From an uncultured Christensenellaceae bacterium (GTDB lineage Bacteria; Bacillota; Clostridia; Christensenellales; Borkfalkiaceae), in contig CAJUPX010000015.1 in NCBI GenBank assembly GCA_910588685.1, positions 1 to 51,909 of the forward strand: a stretch of 51,909 bases of DNA, given 5' to 3'. Of this stretch, positions 41,092 through 49,135 are shown one piece after another. Below the pieces are notes generated by a model, which searched no databases, was not told the DNA's origin, and saw nothing but the letters and a program-made list of their open reading frames with translations. Position 1 is the first letter of the stretch; each line of letters opens with the position of its first letter. The translations under genes were made by a program, and so were the position numbers.

Positions 41092-42690
41092 ATGGGAATT
41101 TTTGTATCACTACCTAAATTGATAGAAAGCCTTGTGTGCGCGCTTGCGTTCACGGCGCTTTACTGTGCGTGCTGCTATAAGCCTTTAGGTATTTTACAGT
41201 CGTGCGGATACAGCGCGAAAAAGCTGACGGGCTGGGTTAATAAAAAGAACAATCTGATATTTTCAAGGCAGTGTTTGCTCGCGTTTTTATGCGTGCTTTC
41301 GGTTGCCGTGCTTGCGCTGTGTTTTTCGTTCGCGGGCGGATATGCGGCGTTAATCGGCTTTGCTTCGTATCCGGTTTTCTTTGTATGGTATATAGCGGCG
41401 GACAGAAAAAGAGCGCTGCGTTCACCCGCTGCGTTTACGCCGCGGTTTATACGGCTGTATTCGGTGCTCGGCGTATTTACGTTTGTGCTCGTTTTTATGT
41501 CGGTTACACTGCTGAATTATGCAGATTATAAAATAGCCGACGACGTTTTCGGATATCTGAGATACTGCCCGCTCGCGGTTTTTCCGCTTTTGATTTTCCC
41601 TGTTATAATAGCCTCTAACGCTGTTGCGTGCGCTTACGAAATACCGCACAATAAAAAATTTGTTAAAAAGGCGAAAGCCAAACTTGCCGCGTCTCAAATA
41701 AAAGTTATAGGAATAACCGGCAGTTACGGCAAAACGAGCGTAAAGCACATACTTGCGGGAATACTGTCGCAAAAGTACCGCGTTTTACATACGCCGCGCT
41801 CGCACAACACGCCGCTCGGGCTTGCGCTGACTATAAATAACAACAATCTTGCGGACTACGATATATTGATTGCCGAAATGGGCGCAAGGCACGCGGGCGA
41901 CATTGCCGAGCTTTGCGGAATATGCCCTCCCGATATCGCCGTTATAACCGGCATATGCCCGCAGCATTTAGAGAGCTTCGGCTCGGAAGAGAATATTATA
42001 AAGGCAAAGGGCGAAATTTTGCAAAACGTAAAGGGGGAGGCGGTTATAGCCGCAGACTGCTTTGAAAGTTTCAGCGGTTATAGTTGTAATAAGCTGCGCC
42101 CCGACTGCGTTTCGGATATAAAATGCGGCAGTAGCGGCTCGGATTTTAAACTTACGCTGGGTGGCAAGAGCGTTAAGGCACATACAGCGCTCCTGGGCAG
42201 GCACGCCGTGGATAATATTGCGCTTGCCGCAACGGTTGCGCACTGCGCGGGTATGGACGCCGGACAAATTGCCGAAGCCGTTTCCGGTATAGACTACGTT
42301 GAGCACCGGTTGCAGCTTATAAAGTCGGGCGGTGTAAATATTTTGGACGACGGCTACAATTCAAACGTAAAAGGCGCGGCTGCCGCGTTGGAGGTTTTAA
42401 GGAGCTTTGACGGCAGAAAAATAGCGGTAACGCCCGGGCTTGTGGAGCTTGGCGTGCTCGAAGAGAGCGAAAATAAAATGCTCGGCACAAAACTTGCGGG
42501 ACTTGATTACGTAATACTTGTGGGCGATACTCTGGTAACGCCCGTAAAAGAGGGGTATTTGCAAAGCGGAGGCGATATAGATAAACTCGTTTTAAAACCG
42601 TCGCTTGCAGCTGCGCAGGAGGAGTTGAAAAAAATTATCCGTCCCGGCGATACCGTGCTTTTCCTCAACGATTTACCCGATATATATTAA
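41092..42690 (+). CDS. murF: Membrane-fused Mur ligase (MurF-like)
   Basis: 532 aa. Residues 1-190 are an unusual N-terminal membrane domain with about five helices. The Mur ligase core follows: GITGSYGKTSVKHIL (ATP loop, about 206-220), HNTPLGLALTINN, LLGRHAVDNIALAA and DDGYNSNVKGAAAALEVL (MurF-type). MurF adds D-Ala-D-Ala to the UDP-MurNAc tripeptide; ddl follows, supplying that dipeptide. The canonical MurF N-terminal UDP-binding domain is replaced by the membrane part, so it may act on a lipid-linked or membrane-bound substrate (inference). Confidence 0.88.
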   Translation: MGIFVSLPKLIESLVCALAFTALYCACCYKPLGILQSCGYSAKKLTGWVNKKNNLIFSRQCLLAFLCVLSVAVLALCFSFAGGYAALIGFASYPVFFVWYIAADRKRALRSPAAFTPRFIRLYSVLGVFTFVLVFMSVTLLNYADYKIADDVFGYLRYCPLAVFPLLIFPVIIASNAVACAYEIPHNKKFVKKAKAKLAASQIKVIGITGSYGKTSVKHILAGILSQKYRVLHTPRSHNTPLGLALTINNNNLADYDILIAEMGARHAGDIAELCGICPPDIAVITGICPQHLESFGSEENIIKAKGEILQNVKGEAVIAADCFESFSGYSCNKLRPDCVSDIKCGSSGSDFKLTLGGKSVKAHTALLGRHAVDNIALAATVAHCAGMDAGQIAEAVSGIDYVEHRLQLIKSGGVNILDDGYNSNVKGAAAALEVLRSFDGRKIAVTPGLVELGVLEESENKMLGTKLAGLDYVILVGDTLVTPVKEGYLQSGGDIDKLVLKPSLAAAQEELKKIIRPGDTVLFLNDLPDIY

Positions 42691-42752
42691 TATAAACCAT
42701 TATAAAACATTGTCACCAAAGCTAAAAAATAAAAAGCGGAGGTGATTTTTTT

Positions 42753-43847
42753 ATGTCCAAAACAATAGCCGTCATATTCGGCGGAGTATCTAACGAAAAC
42801 GAAATTTCGGTAATTACGGGCACAATGTCTGCAAACGTGCTTAAATCGGGAGGCGACAGGGTTATTCCGGTTTACATATCCACGGAGGGCAATTTTTATA
42901 CCGGCGAGGAGCTTTTAAACGTTTCAAGCTTTAAAAGCGGTGATTTTACGAGTTTTTCAGGCGCTATAGTGGCTAACGGCGGCGTTTACGTGCTTAACCG
43001 CCGCGGCAGAGTTAAAAAATTTATATCGGTTGACGCGGCTCTCAACTGCTGCCACGGCGGTTCGGGCGAGGGCGGCGCGGTTTCCGGGCTGTGCGTGCTG
43101 GCAAAAATCCCGCTTGCGGGCGCGGGGGCGTTTGAATCGTCGCTGTTTATTGACAAATATTTAACAAAACTGGCTTTAAAGGCGCTTGGCGTAACTTCCG
43201 TGGAATATATCTATATAAAGAGTTTAGACGGACTCAAAAAGGCGAAAATTACTTTTCCCGTAATAGTAAAGCCCGTGAGTCTGGGTTCGAGTATAGGCGT
43301 TGAAAAGGCGGACGATATGCAAATGCTTGAACGGGCTGTTGAGAGCGCTCTTTTATACGACGGCGCGGTAATAGTTGAAAAATATATCGAAAACCGCAGG
43401 GAAATTAACTGCGCGGCTTACTTTGCCGACGGTGAAGTTATAACTTCGGAGTGTGAAGAGGCTTTTACCGGAGGGGATATTTTAAGCTTTGAGGACAAAT
43501 ACGAGGGCGGGGGCAGGTCTGTAATGCCCGCTGACATACCCGAAAAAATTTCGTCAAAAATAAAAAAGAACACTGAGCTTGTATATAGTAAACTGAATAT
43601 GCGCGGAATTGTGCGTTTTGACTATATTTTAAGCGGCGAAACGGTATATCTAAGCGAGGTTAACACCGTGCCCGGCTCGCTTGCGTATTATCTTTTGAGC
43701 GGCGGCTTTAAAGATTTTTACAAGGTTTTAGACGGAGTAATAGCCCAGGCGGTATCGGATTATAAAGCGTTTGCCGCACGCCCGGTTCTGCGTACGGGCA
43801 TACTCGATAATATACCCTCGAACATTACAAAACTCGGCGTAAAATAG
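42753..43847 (+). CDS. ddl: D-alanine--D-alanine ligase
   Basis: 364 aa, ATP-grasp. Motifs: IAVIFGGVSNENEISVITG, NCCHGGSGEGGAVSGLC, PVIVKPVSLGSSIGVEKA (ATP lysine), YIENRREINCAAYF, and the metal/substrate end EVNTVPGSLAYYLLS. It makes D-Ala-D-Ala for the MurF encoded upstream. SD GGAGGTGA is very strong. The metal-site start SNENEIS differs slightly from the usual SxExEVS. A terminator follows. Confidence 0.96.
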   Translation: MSKTIAVIFGGVSNENEISVITGTMSANVLKSGGDRVIPVYISTEGNFYTGEELLNVSSFKSGDFTSFSGAIVANGGVYVLNRRGRVKKFISVDAALNCCHGGSGEGGAVSGLCVLAKIPLAGAGAFESSLFIDKYLTKLALKALGVTSVEYIYIKSLDGLKKAKITFPVIVKPVSLGSSIGVEKADDMQMLERAVESALLYDGAVIVEKYIENRREINCAAYFADGEVITSECEEAFTGGDILSFEDKYEGGGRSVMPADIPEKISSKIKKNTELVYSKLNMRGIVRFDYILSGETVYLSEVNTVPGSLAYYLLSGGFKDFYKVLDGVIAQAVSDYKAFAARPVLRTGILDNIPSNITKLGVK

Positions 43848-43853
43848 TTTGGC

Positions 43854-43886
43854 TGCGCCCGGACGGATTATTTTCCGTCCGGGCGC
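43854..43886 (+). terminator. Terminator of the tsaE-ddl operon
   Basis: TGCGCCCGGACGGA / TCCGTCCGGGCGCA hairpin with a 5-base loop; the downstream T content is moderate (ATATTATT). Confidence 0.75.
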
Positions 43887-43924
43887 ATATTATTAAAATA
43901 TTTTGGAAAACAACGGCTGTTCGC

Positions 43925-43953
43925 TTGACAATTTTTTAGGGGGGGGGTACAAT
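43925..43953 (+). promoter_or_regulatory. psd promoter with a G9 tract in its spacer
   Basis: TTGACA (43925-43930), then exactly 17 bases ending in nine consecutive G (43939-43947), then TACAAT (43948-43953). Loss or gain of one G would change the spacer to 16 or 18. Confidence 0.8.
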
Positions 43954-43987
43954 CTTTTTAGGATATGATATACTTAGGAGAAGTTTT

Positions 43988-44857
43988 ATGGTTTACGGAA
44001 GAGGCGGCAGGAGAGAGATTGCGCCTTTGTACAGAGCGGGGAGAGGGCAGAAGTTTATTTACGGCGGGTACATAGGGTACATCTTTCTTAAAATTTTAAT
44101 AAGCCGCTTTGTTTCGCGCGTTATCGGCGCGTATCTCGACAGCCCTCTGTCGCGTATGCATATTAAAAAATTTATAAAAAAGAACGGCTTGGATATGTCG
44201 CAGTTCGACGCGGTTAAATATAAAAGTTTTAACGATTTTTTTACAAGGAGAGTTAAGGGCGAATGCCGGCCCGTAGATTTATCGGGCAGAAGCTTTATTT
44301 CTCCGTGCGACGGATATTTGAGCGTTTATCCCGTTTCGGCTGACGGAACGTTCAACGTTAAGGGGTTCAATTATACGGTTGGCTCGCTTTTTAAATCGGA
44401 TGAAATAACCCGGAAATTTATGGGCGGTTTATGTCTTGTGTTCAGGCTGACGGTTAAAGACTATCACAGATATATTTATCTGGACGATTGTGAAAAGGGG
44501 GAAAACGTTTTTATAAAGGGTAAGCTGCACACCGTGCAGCCCGTTGCTTTGGAGAGTTTAAAAGTTTATACCGAAAATTGCCGCGAATATACTTTTATGC
44601 GCACGCAAAATTTCGGCGAAGTCGCGCAGATTGAGGTTGGTGCAATGGGTGTGGGCAGAATTAAAAATAACCACGGCTCGGGGCAGTTCAAACGCGGAGA
44701 GGAAAAAGGAAAATTCGAGTACGGCGGCTCTACAATAGTTGTGCTTATTAAAAAAGGCAGCGTTGTTCTTGATGAGGAATTTGCGGAGAATACCAAAAAC
44801 GGCTGGGAAACGGCGGTTAAGTGCGGAGAGAGAATAGGCGTCGCCGCAGTCAACTGA
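43988..44857 (+). CDS. psd: Phosphatidylserine decarboxylase
   Basis: 289 aa. The pyruvoyl-forming cleavage site is YGGST (about 244-248), cleaved before Ser; other conserved blocks are SFNDFFTRRVK, SPCDGYLSVYPV and KDYHRYIY (Asp-His proton relay). It converts phosphatidylserine to phosphatidylethanolamine at the membrane. SD AGGAGAAG. It is monocistronic behind a promoter carrying a G9 tract, so its expression may be phase variable. No pssA lies in the window. Confidence 0.95.
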   Translation: MVYGRGGRREIAPLYRAGRGQKFIYGGYIGYIFLKILISRFVSRVIGAYLDSPLSRMHIKKFIKKNGLDMSQFDAVKYKSFNDFFTRRVKGECRPVDLSGRSFISPCDGYLSVYPVSADGTFNVKGFNYTVGSLFKSDEITRKFMGGLCLVFRLTVKDYHRYIYLDDCEKGENVFIKGKLHTVQPVALESLKVYTENCREYTFMRTQNFGEVAQIEVGAMGVGRIKNNHGSGQFKRGEEKGKFEYGGSTIVVLIKKGSVVLDEEFAENTKNGWETAVKCGERIGVAAVN

Positions 44858-44883
44858 AATAAAAATTAAATTATAATGCGTTT

Positions 44884-44918
44884 AAAGAGCGGAGAAATTT
44901 TTCTCCGCTCTTTTTTTT
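44884..44918 (+). terminator. psd terminator
   Basis: AAAGAGCGGAGAA / TTCTCCGCTCTTTTTTTT hairpin. Confidence 0.95.
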
Positions 44919-44993
44919 ATTTTAAAACTTTATGGTATAAAATTTTTTTGCGCAGTCAATAAAAGTTACGTAAATAAATCGGGAGGGACGGCT

Positions 44994-45413
44994 ATGCGTT
45001 TTATAAAACTGTCGTTGGTTGCGGTTGCCGCGGCTTTAATGCTTTCGGCGCTTGCCGTTTTTCCGCAAAGGCTCTGCTTTGACGGCGGCGGCAAATACAC
45101 GTTTTACTGCGGTACGAGCTCGTCGGACTGCCGCGAGATAACAAGCTACGGTACGGCTGCCGTAGACAGACTTACTTTAAAAGATATTTGCGGCGAGAGC
45201 GTGGAGCTTGATAACTTTGATCTTTTGGCGTTTCTCAAAAAATACAAGGCGAAAATAGAATTTACGGAAGAGGGCGAAGATTACGTTAATTATTACTGCA
45301 CTGCCGATTTACCGTATTCCGTGCAGCTATACGGCAAAACTATAAATCTTCATATATGCGTTCGCGGAGAAAAAGCAAAGGCGGGCACTCCGATAATATT
45401 CGGCGGATACTGA
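44994..45413 (+). CDS. Exported hypothetical protein
   Basis: 139 aa. The signal peptide MRFIKLSLVAVAAALMLSALAVFP precedes about 110 exported residues with Cys at RLC, FYC, SDC, DIC, YYC and HIC, six to seven cysteines consistent with disulfides. SD GGGAGG. It lies 85 bases before an exported M23 peptidase. A YwmB/SpoIIQ-type linkage could be suspected from that order, but I see no diagnostic motif. Confidence 0.65.
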   Translation: MRFIKLSLVAVAAALMLSALAVFPQRLCFDGGGKYTFYCGTSSSDCREITSYGTAAVDRLTLKDICGESVELDNFDLLAFLKKYKAKIEFTEEGEDYVNYYCTADLPYSVQLYGKTINLHICVRGEKAKAGTPIIFGGY

Positions 45414-45498
45414 TTTAAAAATTTTTTAATTGACTGTATATTTTGCGGACGGCAGGTCAAAAACTTAACCGACAAAACAAAAATAAGGAGCATATAAT

Positions 45499-46158
45499 AT
45501 GAAAAACCAAAACACAAAACCCACTAAAAAGAAAATCGTTATGTACTATCTCATCCTGGCGGCGTGCCTTGTAGTCATCGCATCCGTAACCGTAGGCATT
45601 GTATTTGCCGTACGCAATAGAAACGCGGATAACTTTATCGACAACGACACGCAACAGCCCGACGACGGTAATAACCCCGGCGGCGATAACAATCCCGACG
45701 ACGGCAATGAGGACGAAGACGACAATAAGCCCACCGACGCGGCGTACGTATTTGTAAGCCCCGTAGCCGACATAGACCTTTTGCAGTCGCACGTGTTCGG
45801 ATATGATAAAACGCTCGACAGATACCGTTTGCACTGCGGAATTGACCTTAAGGCAGCTGCCGGCACCGACGTGGTAGCCGCTGTTGACGGAACCGTTAAG
45901 GAAGTTTCCGTAAGCGACCCTCTTTTCGGCGCGGTAATAAGAATAGAACACGCCGACGGAGTTGAAACGGTTTACAAATTTATAACTCCCGTAGAGGGAC
46001 TTAAAGCAGGCGACAAGGTATCCCGCGGACAGGTTATCGCAAAGGTTGCAACCGCAACCGGCGTTGAAAATGCCGACGGCGACCACCTTCACTTTGAAGT
46101 TTATAAAAATAACGCCGTGCAGGACCCTGCAGATTATCTTGACGCAATTTCCAAATAA
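45499..46158 (+). CDS. M23 (LytM-type) peptidase, SpoIIQ-like architecture
   Basis: 219 aa. A single N-terminal membrane helix (YYLILAACLVVIASVTVGIVFAV), an acidic Asp/Asn/Pro/Gly linker (about 50-80), then an M23 domain. Zinc ligands look complete: RLHCGIDLKA (His112, Asp116) and GDHLHFEVY (His near 198). It would cleave or bind peptidoglycan outside the membrane. SpoIIQ often lacks the first His; here it is kept, so catalysis is likely. The upstream exported gene may be co-transcribed. Confidence 0.9.
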   Translation: MKNQNTKPTKKKIVMYYLILAACLVVIASVTVGIVFAVRNRNADNFIDNDTQQPDDGNNPGGDNNPDDGNEDEDDNKPTDAAYVFVSPVADIDLLQSHVFGYDKTLDRYRLHCGIDLKAAAGTDVVAAVDGTVKEVSVSDPLFGAVIRIEHADGVETVYKFITPVEGLKAGDKVSRGQVIAKVATATGVENADGDHLHFEVYKNNAVQDPADYLDAISK

Positions 46159-46173
46159 TACAATTTCCGGCAA

Positions 46174-46207
46174 TAAAAAATCCGCCCTGTATAGGGTGGA
46201 TTTTTTG
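46174..46207. terminator. Bidirectional terminator between the M23 gene and nth
   Basis: AAAAAATCCGCCCT / AGGGTGGATTTTTT hairpin, A and T runs on both sides, serving both convergent genes. Confidence 0.85.
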
Positions 46208-46213
46208 TCGCTT

Positions 46214-46846
46214 TTATTCAACGGGGTTTTTATAAAATTCACAAAGCTCTTTAAGCGCGCACGCCGCGCAGTCGGGACGGCGGGAGTGGCAAACGCGTCT
46301 GCCGTGCCAGATTAAATAATGGTGCGCCTTGGACCACTCGCTTTTGTCAATGGCGGCGGTAAGCCCCTCTTCAACCTTTTCCGGAGTTTTGCCCTTTGCA
46401 AGCCCCAGGCGGTTTGAAACGCGGAAAACGTGTGTGTCAACGGCTATCGCGTCGCCGCCGAACGCTACCGCGTACACTACGTTTGCGGTTTTCTGCCCTA
46501 CGCCGGCAAGCGTCATAAGCTCTTCGCGGGAGGAGGGGACTTCGCCGCCGAACCTGTCCAGAATATCTTTAGACGCGGAAAGTATGTGCGCGGCTTTATT
46601 CCTGTAAAACCCGCACGAAAAAATGTATTTTTCAAGCTCTTCCTGCGTTAATTCAAGCATAGTCGCCGGGGTATTGTGCTTTTTAAACAATACTTCGGTA
46701 ACCTTGTTTACTCGCTCGTCCGTGCATTGCGCCGAAAGTATTACGGCAACTAAAAGCTCGTACGGGGTTCTGAATTTAAGCGCAGGCTGCGCGTCGGGGT
46801 ACAGCTGCGCAAGGGTAAAAATTATCTTTTGCGTGTTTTTATTCAT
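46214..46846 (-). CDS. nth: Endonuclease III
   Basis: 210 aa. Helix-hairpin-helix LMTLAGVGQKTANVVYAVAF with the catalytic Lys, and VDTHVFRVSNRLGLA with the catalytic Asp. The C-terminal iron-sulphur cluster Cys pattern C-x6-C-x2-C-x5-C (CHSRRPDCAACALKELC) is intact. It removes oxidised pyrimidines and cleaves AP sites. The -10 ends six bases before the ATG and the -35 fits at 17 bases, so its mRNA is probably leaderless. Confidence 0.97.
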   Translation of the reverse strand: MNKNTQKIIFTLAQLYPDAQPALKFRTPYELLVAVILSAQCTDERVNKVTEVLFKKHNTPATMLELTQEELEKYIFSCGFYRNKAAHILSASKDILDRFGGEVPSSREELMTLAGVGQKTANVVYAVAFGGDAIAVDTHVFRVSNRLGLAKGKTPEKVEEGLTAAIDKSEWSKAHHYLIWHGRRVCHSRRPDCAACALKELCEFYKNPVE

Positions 46847-46852
46847 ACTCCG

Positions 46853-46881
46853 ATTATATCACGGTTTCGCGCCCGTAGCAA
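46853..46881 (-). promoter_or_regulatory. nth promoter, leaderless spacing
   Basis: Minus-strand TTGCTA (46881-46876), 17-base spacer, TATAAT (46858-46853), six bases (CGGAGT) to the ATG. The GGAG is only two bases from the ATG, too close to act as an SD. Confidence 0.8.
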
Positions 46882-46894
46882 GCGTATAAAAAGA

Positions 46895-47155
46895 TTAATT
46901 GAGTCTTTTAAGCACAACTCTGCCGTAACCCGTATTCATACTGTAAAAGCCGTAAAACGCCGAATAACGGGCGTTTTTTATAATAAACGCCGCGCGGTTT
47001 GCATTTTGTTGCGGTATCTTAATAGAAAGCCCGCAGCCTACGCCCGCCTCTTTAGGCGTGTTTATCATAGCGCAGCCCACGCCTGCGGCTTTCAGCCGCG
47101 AATTGCAGTCCGCCGCCTGGGCGCGGGAGCGGAATACCGCAAGTATATCTGTCAT
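46895..47155 (-). CDS. DUF3343 (putative Se/S carrier) protein
   Basis: 86 aa. The DUF3343 pattern is AVFRSRAQAADCNSRLKAAGVGCAMINTPKEAGVGCGLSIKI with several conserved cysteines. Family members are proposed sulfur or selenium carriers and often lie beside a cysteine desulfurase; here one starts 55 bases away in the opposite direction. SD GAGAGGG. Function by annotation of family linkage, not by demonstrated chemistry. Confidence 0.85.
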   Translation of the reverse strand: MTDILAVFRSRAQAADCNSRLKAAGVGCAMINTPKEAGVGCGLSIKIPQQNANRAAFIIKNARYSAFYGFYSMNTGYGRVVLKRLN

Positions 47156-47210
47156 ATTTTTTCCCTCTCGTAATACAATATATTACCATTTTATGAAAAA
47201 GCGAGGTTTT

Positions 47211-48326
47211 ATGATATATTTCGATAACGCCGCAACGGGCGGTTTTAAGCCCGATTGCGTTGTTTCCGCCGTTAATGCTGCATTGAAGGCGTGTGCAAAT
47301 CCCGGAAGAAGCGGTCACGCGCTCTCGATAGCGTGTCTTGAACGCGTTTATTCCGTCCGCAAAATACTCTGCGAATTTTTCGGCGGCTACGGTTATGACA
47401 GGGTTGTTTTTACAAAAAACTGTACGGAGGCTTTGAATATTGCAATCCTCGGCGGACTGAACGCGGGCGACGAGGTTGTGTGTACGGTTGCCGAGCATAA
47501 TTCCGTGCTCCGTCCGCTCGAATATTTAAAGGGCAGGGGAGTCAGGGTTTCGTATGCAATACTCGTCGGCGGCGAGGTTTCTGCGGAGGCGGTTTTGTCG
47601 CTCGTTACGCCAAAAACGCGCGCGGTTATAGCGACGCTTGCCTCCAACGTGACCGGTTCGGCGCCGGATATTTACAGGCTCCGCGCGTTTCTGCCCGAGA
47701 ACTGCCTTCTGATATGCGACGGCGCGCAGGCGTGCGGTCACGTTAAAATAGATATGAAAAAGGCGGGTATAGACGCGCTCGCCGTTGCGGGGCATAAGGG
47801 TATGCTCGGTATTCAGGGCAGCGGCGCGCTGCTCTTTTCCGAGCGTTTCAATCCCCGTCCTGTGCTGTTCGGCGGCACGGGCAGCGAGAGCAATAATCTG
47901 AATATGCCCGATTATTACCCGGACGCGCTTGAAAGCGGTACGGTGTCGTATCCCGCAATCGCGTCGCTCGGCGAGGGCGCGCTTTATCTTTGCGAGCATA
48001 TGGAGGAGCACGCAAAAATCGTGCTGGAAATGACGTCGCTGCTCTGTTCAGGGCTTGCTGAAAATAAAAAGGTCGGGCTGTTTTCAAAGCCCAACCCGTA
48101 CGGTATAGTTGCGTTTAATATAGAAAATATGCAGTCTGAAATGGCGGCTTACGCCTTGTCCGAAAAATACGGAATATGTGTGCGCGGCGGACTGCACTGC
48201 GCGCCGCTTATGCACCGGGCACTTTCAAGCGACGGGCTTATACGCGCTTCGGTGTCGTTCGACAACAGTCTGGACGAGTGCGCCAAGCTGATTGAAGCGG
48301 TAGGCGAAATTACTGAAAACGGTTAA
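47211..48326 (+). CDS. Cysteine desulfurase-like aminotransferase class V
   Basis: 371 aa. The ATG at 47211 follows GCGAGG; an earlier ATG at 47193 is possible. Motifs: YFDNAATGG, the PLP Lys in AVAGHKGMLG (about 191-200), and RGGLHCAP (about 324-331) with the persulfide Cys in a group II-like position. It removes sulfur from cysteine (or selenium from selenocysteine) onto its Cys. Its divergent neighbour DUF3343 is the likely acceptor. No IscU/SufU follows, so a dedicated trafficking role rather than bulk Fe-S assembly is plausible. Confidence 0.92.
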   Translation: MIYFDNAATGGFKPDCVVSAVNAALKACANPGRSGHALSIACLERVYSVRKILCEFFGGYGYDRVVFTKNCTEALNIAILGGLNAGDEVVCTVAEHNSVLRPLEYLKGRGVRVSYAILVGGEVSAEAVLSLVTPKTRAVIATLASNVTGSAPDIYRLRAFLPENCLLICDGAQACGHVKIDMKKAGIDALAVAGHKGMLGIQGSGALLFSERFNPRPVLFGGTGSESNNLNMPDYYPDALESGTVSYPAIASLGEGALYLCEHMEEHAKIVLEMTSLLCSGLAENKKVGLFSKPNPYGIVAFNIENMQSEMAAYALSEKYGICVRGGLHCAPLMHRALSSDGLIRASVSFDNSLDECAKLIEAVGEITENG

Positions 48327-48850
48327 ACGCTGCGTTTATCGTATGCTTTTCCGTCAAGAGTTTTAAAAGTAAAAGTGCGGTTTTCGTAGACTATATAGCC
48401 GTGTCGGCTGTCTTCTTTCGGCAGGGAAACGGAGCCGGGATTGAGGTGGATATATCCATTGCCGGCGTTTAAAGGTACGTGCGTGTGACCCGTAATATAT
48501 ACGTCGTTTGCGCAGAGGTTCGGCACTTCGCGGTGTCCGTGCGACAGGTGTATTTTAAGCCCGTCGGCAAAGATTACGGCATAGTCGGAAGATACGTTGA
48601 AAGGCAGTACCGTCTGGTCTACCTCGCTGTCGCAGTTGCCTCTGACGCACAGTATGTCGCCGCGTATTTCCCCGAGCATTTTTGCAACTTCGGCGGGGTT
48701 GTATCCGTCGGGCAGCGGGTTCCGCGGTCCGTGGTACAGTATGTCGCCGAGCAGCGCGAGCAGGGTGGCGCCCTCGTTTTTATAGGTGTTTAACAGCTGA
48801 CGGCAGTAAGTTGCCGAGCCGTGAATATCCGAAGCAAAAATAATTTTCAT
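48323..48850 (-). CDS. yfcE: YfcE/YmdB-like metallophosphodiesterase
   Basis: 175 aa from the ATG at 48850; 12 upstream in-frame codons would lie in the promoter. Calcineurin-like metal motifs: FASDIHGS, LLGDILYHG, CVRGNCDSEVD, LSHGHR and ITGHTHVP. Family members hydrolyse phosphodiesters in the cytosol; the natural substrate is unknown. The stop overlaps the end of the convergent desulfurase gene by four bases. The -10 ends six bases before the ATG with no SD, so the transcript should be leaderless. Confidence 0.9.
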   Translation of the reverse strand: MKIIFASDIHGSATYCRQLLNTYKNEGATLLALLGDILYHGPRNPLPDGYNPAEVAKMLGEIRGDILCVRGNCDSEVDQTVLPFNVSSDYAVIFADGLKIHLSHGHREVPNLCANDVYITGHTHVPLNAGNGYIHLNPGSVSLPKEDSRHGYIVYENRTFTFKTLDGKAYDKRSV

Positions 48851-48856
48851 AAGTTT

Positions 48857-48886
48857 AGTATAACGCTTACGGCGCGCTTTTGTCAA
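48857..48886 (-). promoter_or_regulatory. yfcE promoter, leaderless spacing
   Basis: Minus-strand TTGACA (48886-48881), 18-base spacer, TATACT (48862-48857), six bases to the ATG. The spacer includes half of a GCGCGC-rich inverted repeat (GGCGCGC...GCGCGCC). Confidence 0.75.
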
Positions 48887-48902
48887 GCGCGCCGTAAGAT
48901 AT

Positions 48903-48939
48903 AAAAACGCTCTGTCGGTTCCGATAAGGCGTTTTTTGT
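48903..48939. terminator. Possible terminator hairpin
   Basis: AAAAACGC..TGTCGG-TTC-CGAT..GCGTTTTTT, an imperfect hairpin with T runs on both strands, in the gap between yfcE and the hydroxyacid dehydrogenase. It would end the small minus-strand ORF at 48962. Confidence 0.6.
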
Positions 48940-48961
48940 CATTTAAGGTTTTTGCGAGGTA

Positions 48962-49042
48962 TTATCTTCTTATTTCGTACTCCTGGTTCATAAGCTTTTT
49001 TATGGACTCTTCGTCGTCGGTGATGTTGAAATCGCCGTGCAT
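48962..49042 (-). CDS. Possible 26-aa small ORF
   Basis: Encodes MHGDFNITDDEESIKKLMNQ then EYEIRR. It is acidic then basic and helical, with a terminator-like hairpin just downstream. There is no clear SD. It could be a small protein or the tail of a decayed gene; I cannot decide. Confidence 0.3.
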   Translation of the reverse strand: MHGDFNITDDEESIKKLMNQEYEIRR

Positions 49043-49074
49043 AGTTATTAAGTAAATACCTGTTTTTAATTTTG

Positions 49075-49103
49075 TTGCAATTTTAAAAGACGTTTGTTAT
49101 AAT
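49075..49103 (+). promoter_or_regulatory. Promoter of the 2-hydroxyacid dehydrogenase
   Basis: TTGCAA (49075-49080), 17-base spacer, TATAAT (49098-49103), with an SD (GGAGG) in the normal leader. Confidence 0.8.
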
Positions 49104-49135
49104 TACTGTATTCTTTTACGGTTTACGGAGGTCAG

